This document shows, one piece after another, positions 5,184 to 8,719 of a DNA stretch of 8,719 bases (positions are counted from its first letter, which is position 1; each line of letters starts with the position of its first letter). Below the pieces are notes generated by a model. That model was not told where the DNA came from, searched no databases, and saw only the letters and a list, made by a program, of their open reading frames with translations. The position numbers and the translations under genes are program-made. The DNA comes from an uncultured Clostridia bacterium (GTDB lineage Bacteria; Bacillota; Clostridia; Oscillospirales; CAG-272), in NCBI GenBank assembly GCA_947627815.1, contig CANQXN010000070.1, positions 1 to 8,719 of the forward strand. The letters run 5' to 3'.

Positions 5184-6179
5184 ATGGCTGTAAAAAGCAA
5201 AACCGTCCGCGTGTCGGCGGAGGACTATATCTATGCGTCCGCGCGGGTGCGCGCCGGGGAAGTTTTCCTTTTGCGCAAGGCGGATCTTGCCGCCCTTGCC
5301 GAGAGCGCCGATCTTTCTTTTCTGCTCGACCGTCTGGCGGAGCGTCATTTTCCCCTGCGGCGTACACCCGAAGGGGAAGTTGACATCGAGGCGTCCTTGG
5401 ACGCCTATCTTGCGGCGGCCTATGATAAAGTCAGGGAAAGCGTGCCGGATCCCGGTCTTTTCGCCTTTTTGCGCTATCCTTACGACTGTCACAACATCAA
5501 AAGCGCCCTGAAATGCCGGGCGCGGGGCATGGCGCTCTCTCCCTTGTTTCTGCCGTTTGGCACCGTGGCGGAAGCGCTTTTGCAAAAGGCGATGGAAAGC
5601 GATGATTTTTCCGCCTTTCCCCCCGCCATGGCAGAGGCCGCGAGCAAGGCCGTGCGCGTCTATGCCGCCTCGAAAGACCCGCAGGCGATCGACCTTCTCT
5701 TGGATCGCGCCTGCTATGAGGACATGCTGGCAAGCGCCGGCGGCTATACCGTGCCGGCTTTTACCGCGCTGGTCAAGACGAAGATCGACCTTTCCAATCT
5801 CATTACCTATCTGCGCGTGACGCGCTTGGGCAACAGCGAAAGCGACTACAGCGAGAGCTTTTTGCCCGGCGGCACGCTCGCCCCTTCCTTTTTTGCCGCC
5901 CTGTTTGCGGGAAAGCCTTGGGAGAGGGCTTTATCCGTCACGCCTTATAAAAAGCTCGCCGGCGAAGAAAAAGCGCCGTTTGCGCGATTAGAAAAGCTCT
6001 CGGACGAAATCGCCCTGTCGCTTTTGAGCGACGACGCCAAAAAGACCTATGGCCCGGGCGTCATCGCCGCCTATCTTTTGCAGAAGGAAGTGGAAGTCAA
6101 AAATCTCCGGATTCTGCTCACCGCCAAAAAAGCGGGCGTTGCCGCCGATGCCATCAAAGCACGGCTGCGGGAGGTGTGA
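5184..6179 (+). CDS. ntpC: V-type ATPase subunit C (d-like rotor socket)
   Basis: Subunit C sits on the K ring and holds the foot of the central stalk (D/F), passing torque between ATPase head and ring. The protein (331 residues) has the usual length and is mostly helical. Family marks include DYIYASARVRAGE near residues 14-26 and RYPYDCHNIKSALKCR (97-112), where most relatives have YDYHN, so Cys102 replaces a Tyr or Phe. DPQAIDLLLDRACYEDML (165-182) is also present. I chose the ATG at 5184 because AAAGGAGG (5169-5176) lies 7 nt before it. The in-frame ATG at 5166 would place that ribosome site inside the gene. The stop is 1 nt before subunit F, so the two are probably translated together. 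Confidence 0.95.
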   Translation: MAVKSKTVRVSAEDYIYASARVRAGEVFLLRKADLAALAESADLSFLLDRLAERHFPLRRTPEGEVDIEASLDAYLAAAYDKVRESVPDPGLFAFLRYPYDCHNIKSALKCRARGMALSPLFLPFGTVAEALLQKAMESDDFSAFPPAMAEAASKAVRVYAASKDPQAIDLLLDRACYEDMLASAGGYTVPAFTALVKTKIDLSNLITYLRVTRLGNSESDYSESFLPGGTLAPSFFAALFAGKPWERALSVTPYKKLAGEEKAPFARLEKLSDEIALSLLSDDAKKTYGPGVIAAYLLQKEVEVKNLRILLTAKKAGVAADAIKARLREV

Positions 6180-6180
6180 T

Positions 6181-6504
6181 ATGGCTTATAAAATCGGAGT
6201 GATCGGCGATCCCGAAAGCGTCATCGCCTTTATGTCGGTGGGCTTTTCGGTCTTTTTCGCCGAGGATGCCGACGAGGCGGGGAAACTGCTTTTGCGTTTG
6301 GCCAAAGAAGAATACGCCATTCTTTTTATCACCGAGGAGCTTGCCAAAGAGATCCCCGATCTCATCGCCAAATTCAAGGACAGCCCGGTGCCTGCCGTGA
6401 TCACGATTCCCGGTAAAAACGGCGCGACGGGATACGGCCTTGACAACATCCGCAAATCGGTGGAACGCGCCGTCGGCGCCGATATTCTCTTTAAAGATTC
6501 CTGA
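6181..6504 (+). CDS. ntpF: V-type ATPase subunit F (central stalk)
   Basis: Subunit F binds subunit D in the central stalk and modulates ATP hydrolysis. At 107 residues it has the family length. It opens with MAYKIGVIGDPESV, the standard first strand and loop. Other marks are GFSVFFAEDADEA (near 20), the AILFITEELAKEI helix (about 47-60), VPAVITIPGKNG (about 71-82) and the C-terminal NIRKSVERAVGADIL. The ATG at 6181 follows GGAGG (6170-6174) at 6 nt, and that ribosome site lies within the last codons of subunit C. E. hirae calls this subunit NtpG; the symbol used here follows the subunit letter. Confidence 0.95.
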   Translation: MAYKIGVIGDPESVIAFMSVGFSVFFAEDADEAGKLLLRLAKEEYAILFITEELAKEIPDLIAKFKDSPVPAVITIPGKNGATGYGLDNIRKSVERAVGADILFKDS

Positions 6505-6549
6505 GCGTCCCGTCGGGCGCGTCGCTTTGTCCCGCCGGCCGCGGCAGGG
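6505..6549 (+). other. Two GC-rich hairpins between F and A
   Basis: GCG and CCC (6505-6511, with a bulged T) pair with GGG and CGC (6515-6520). CCCGCCG (6531-6537) pairs with CGGC-A-GGG (6542-6549, with a bulged A) around a 4-nt loop. The first starts at the base after the stop codon of F. The second ends about 12 nt before the ribosome site of subunit A (AAAGGA, 6562-6567). No T runs follow, so they are not terminators. They may set RNA ends or control translation of A separately from F. Confidence 0.45.
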
Positions 6550-6579
6550 GAAAACCCACAGAAAGGACTGCTTTTTGTT

Positions 6580-8352
6580 ATGGTGGAAGGAAGAATTGTC
6601 AAAGTTTCCGGCCCTTTGGTGATTGCCGAGGGGATGCGGAATGCCAATATGTTTGATGTGGTGCGGGTGGGCGATGCCAAGCTCATCGGCGAGATCATCG
6701 AGATCCACAAGGACCGCGCCTCCATCCAAGTCTATGAGGAGACCGCCGGCATCGGGCGGGGCGACAAGGTGGTGTCCACCGGCGCGCCTCTGTCGGTGGA
6801 ACTCGGTCCCGGCCTCATCGAGAGCATTTATGACGGCATCCAGCGGCCGCTGAACGCCATGTTTTCGCTCTATGGGCCGAATATCATCAAAGGCATCGAT
6901 CTGCCCGCCTTAAACCGGGAAAAGTTCTGGCACTTTGAAGCAAGCGCCAAGCCCGGGGACAGCCTCGTGGGCGGCGATGTCTACGGCAGCGTGGCGGAAA
7001 GCCCCGCCGTTTTACACAAGATCATGCTGCCGCCGACCCTGTCCGGCAAGCTTGTCGCTATCGCTTCGGGCGACTACAAGGTGACCGACACGGTGGCGAC
7101 GCTCGAAACGCCGGACGGACGGCAAGTACCCCTGACCTTGATGCAGACCTGGCCGGTGCGCCGTCCCCGCCCCTATAAAGAAAAACTGCCGCCCGATATT
7201 CCCATGATCACGGGACAGCGGAGCATCGACAGCTTTTTCCCCATCGCCAAAGGCGGCACGGCCTGCGTGCCGGGTCCCTTCGGCTCCGGCAAAACCGTGG
7301 TACAGCATCAGATCGCCAAATGGAGCGATGTCGACATCGTGGTCTATGTCGGCTGCGGCGAACGCGGCAATGAAATGACCGATGTTTTGCGGGAGTTTCC
7401 CGAATTGCGCGACCCCCGTTCGGGCGAGCCTTTGATGAAGCGCACCGTACTCATCGCCAACACCTCCGATATGCCGGTGGCGGCGCGGGAAGCTTCGATT
7501 TATACCGGCATCACCATTGCCGAATATTTCCGCGATATGGGGTATTCGGTGGCGGTCATCGCCGACTCCTCCTCCCGCTGGGCGGAGGCTCTGCGCGAAA
7601 TGTCGGGGCGGCTTGAGGAAATGCCGGGCGAGGAAGGTTATCCCGCCTATCTTGCCTCGCGCCTTGCGCAGTTTTATGAGCGTGCCGGCCGCGTGATTAC
7701 CTTGGGGCAGGAGGAAAGAGAAGGGGCTGTCGCCGCCATCGGCGCGGTTTCGCCGCCCGGCGGCGACCTTTCGGAGCCTGTGACGCAGGCGACGCTGCGC
7801 ATTGTGAAAGTGTTCTGGGGGCTTGACGCCGCTCTTGCCTACCGCCGCCATTTCCCGGCGATCAACTGGCTCAATTCTTACTCTCTCTACCGGGATCGCC
7901 TCGACCCTTGGTTTACTTCCTGTGTTTCGGAAAAATGGTCGGCGCGCATCGGCGAAATGATGCGGATTTTGCAGCTTGAAAGCGAGCTTGACGAAATCGT
8001 CAAACTCGTGGGCATGGACGCGCTCTCGCCGAGCGACCGGATGACCTTGGAAATCGCCCGTTCCATCCGGGAAGACTATTTACAGCAGGACGCCTTCGAC
8101 CCCGGCGATTCCTACACCTCTTTGGAAAAGCAAACCGCTTTGGCCGACTTGATCCTCACCTTCGGCGACAAAGCGCGGCTTGCCATCGCCAAAGGCGCCG
8201 ATGTGGAAAAAATCGCCGCGCTGCCGGTGCGTGAAAAGATCGGACGCGCCAAATCGGTGGCCGAAAACGCCGCCCCCGAAATATTCGCCGCCATTCTCAA
8301 AGAGGCAGAGGAACAGCTCGACGCCCTGACGGCACGGGAGGAAACGGTATGA
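6580..8352 (+). CDS. ntpA: V-type ATPase catalytic subunit A
   Basis: Subunit A hydrolyses or makes ATP as part of the A3B3 head. The 590-residue length is typical. The N-terminal barrel begins MVEGRIVKVSGPLVIAEGM, and the A-specific insert follows at about residues 110-185. The P-loop GPFGSGKT is at 232-239 with Lys238. The catalytic Glu261 lies in GCGERGNEM. The Walker B aspartate region is VAVIADSSSRWAE with Asp329, and MPGEEGYPAYL begins at 348. These numbers coincide with those of E. hirae NtpA (Lys238, Glu261), so no internal insertion or loss precedes them. All catalytic residues I can check are intact. The ribosome site AAAGGA lies 12 nt before the ATG, rather far, so initiation may be moderate. 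The 3' end overlaps subunit B by 4 nt (ATGA). Confidence 0.99.
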   Translation: MVEGRIVKVSGPLVIAEGMRNANMFDVVRVGDAKLIGEIIEIHKDRASIQVYEETAGIGRGDKVVSTGAPLSVELGPGLIESIYDGIQRPLNAMFSLYGPNIIKGIDLPALNREKFWHFEASAKPGDSLVGGDVYGSVAESPAVLHKIMLPPTLSGKLVAIASGDYKVTDTVATLETPDGRQVPLTLMQTWPVRRPRPYKEKLPPDIPMITGQRSIDSFFPIAKGGTACVPGPFGSGKTVVQHQIAKWSDVDIVVYVGCGERGNEMTDVLREFPELRDPRSGEPLMKRTVLIANTSDMPVAAREASIYTGITIAEYFRDMGYSVAVIADSSSRWAEALREMSGRLEEMPGEEGYPAYLASRLAQFYERAGRVITLGQEEREGAVAAIGAVSPPGGDLSEPVTQATLRIVKVFWGLDAALAYRRHFPAINWLNSYSLYRDRLDPWFTSCVSEKWSARIGEMMRILQLESELDEIVKLVGMDALSPSDRMTLEIARSIREDYLQQDAFDPGDSYTSLEKQTALADLILTFGDKARLAIAKGADVEKIAALPVREKIGRAKSVAENAAPEIFAAILKEAEEQLDALTAREETV

Positions 8353-8719
8353 TCCGTGAATATAAAACCATAGAAGAAGTCGCCGGCCCCCTGATGCTCA
8401 TCAAGCAGGTGGAAGGCGTAAAATATGACGAACTCGGCGAAATCGAACTGCCGAACGGCGAAAAACGCCGCTGTCGGGTGCTGGAAGTCAACGGCGCCAA
8501 TGTGCTGGTACAGCTTTTCGATTCGGCCGCCGGCATCAACCTCGCCGACAGCAAGGTGCGCTTCGCCGGCCACGGCGTGGAACTGCCGGTGTCGGTCGAT
8601 ATGTTGGGGCGCGTGTTCAACGGCATGGGGGAACCCATGGACGCGGGGCCTCAGATTTTGGCGGAAAAAACGGTGGACATCAACGGCGTCCCCATCAATC
8701 CCGCCGCCCGCGCTTATCC
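8349..8719 (+). CDS. ntpB: V-type ATPase subunit B, N-terminal part (runs off the right edge)
   Basis: Subunit B alternates with A in the head and contributes the non-catalytic part of each nucleotide site. Only the first 123 of an expected 455-470 residues are present. They match the family well: MIREYKTIEEVAGPLMLIKQ, then KYDELGEIELPNGEKRRC, LVQLFDSAAGINL, MLGRVFNGMGEP and DINGVPINPAARAYP at the edge. This covers the N-terminal barrel and the start of the central domain. The arginine finger lies outside the window. The ATG overlaps the TGA of subunit A, and GGGAGG (8336-8341) lies 7 nt upstream, so A and B are translationally coupled and should be made in the equal amounts they need. Subunit D is expected next. 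Confidence 0.98.
   Translation, partial: MIREYKTIEEVAGPLMLIKQVEGVKYDELGEIELPNGEKRRCRVLEVNGANVLVQLFDSAAGINLADSKVRFAGHGVELPVSVDMLGRVFNGMGEPMDAGPQILAEKTVDINGVPINPAARAY

Noticed and set aside
7012..7851. Minus-strand open frame of 279 codons
   Set aside because: It lies opposite the catalytic core of subunit A, whose motifs are all intact on the + strand.
1..8719. CRISPR arrays, tRNA or rRNA genes, insertion sequences, attachment sites
   Set aside because: No regular spaced repeats, no recognisable tRNA or rRNA sequence, no transposase-like frame and no terminal inverted repeats were seen.

Overview
The window carries most of a bacterial V/A-type ATPase (V-type ATP synthase) operon on the + strand, preceded by an unrelated, divergently transcribed flank. 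The likely host is a Gram-positive Clostridia-type Firmicute of moderately high GC content. The reasons are strong GGAGG-type ribosome sites, near-consensus sigma-A promoters, a lipoprotein signal on the minus-strand gene, and a subunit order close to that of Enterococcus and other Firmicute V-ATPases. The genus cannot be read from this sequence.

Left flank (1-1181). The 5' part of a predicted surface lipoprotein gene runs leftward out of the window (245 to 1). Its promoter lies back to back with a + strand promoter at 340-369. Between that + promoter and the next good start codon (555) is a GC-rich leader of about 180 nt. It holds a clear intrinsic terminator (449-478), a hairpin that competes with it (439-454) and three copies of CCCTCGG. 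No + strand gene ends there, so this looks like an attenuator or a short terminated RNA. The leader is followed by a 208-residue protein of unknown function (555-1181).

ATPase operon (1178 to the right edge). A near-perfect sigma-A promoter (TTGATT, 17 bp, TATAAT, with an A/T tract upstream) overlaps the stop codon of the unknown gene. It starts an untranslated leader of about 145 nt. The genes then follow in the order G/H (peripheral stalk), I (membrane stator, a-like), K (rotor-ring proteolipid), E (peripheral stalk), C (socket on the rotor ring), F (central stalk), A (catalytic) and B (nucleotide-binding, cut by the window end). Subunit D would be expected beyond the edge. Junctions alternate between tight (G/H-I overlap of 10 nt, K-E gap of 16 nt, C-F gap of 1 nt, A-B overlap of 4 nt) and loose (I-K, E-C and F-A, 75-92 nt). 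Each loose gap contains a hairpin.

How it works together. A3B3 binds ATP, and the D/F/C axle links it to a ring of K subunits. K turns against subunit I, which carries the essential arginine (Arg597). Two E/G stalks stop A3B3 from rotating. The K subunit keeps every side chain known to bind sodium in Enterococcus hirae NtpK and has only one ring carboxylate (Glu176) per four-helix subunit. This predicts a sodium-coupled pump. K also carries a predicted N-terminal signal peptide, which E. hirae NtpK lacks. No wholly new system is visible. The points most worth following up are the attenuator-like leader at 376-554, the sodium site and signal peptide of K, and the pattern of hairpins between operon genes.
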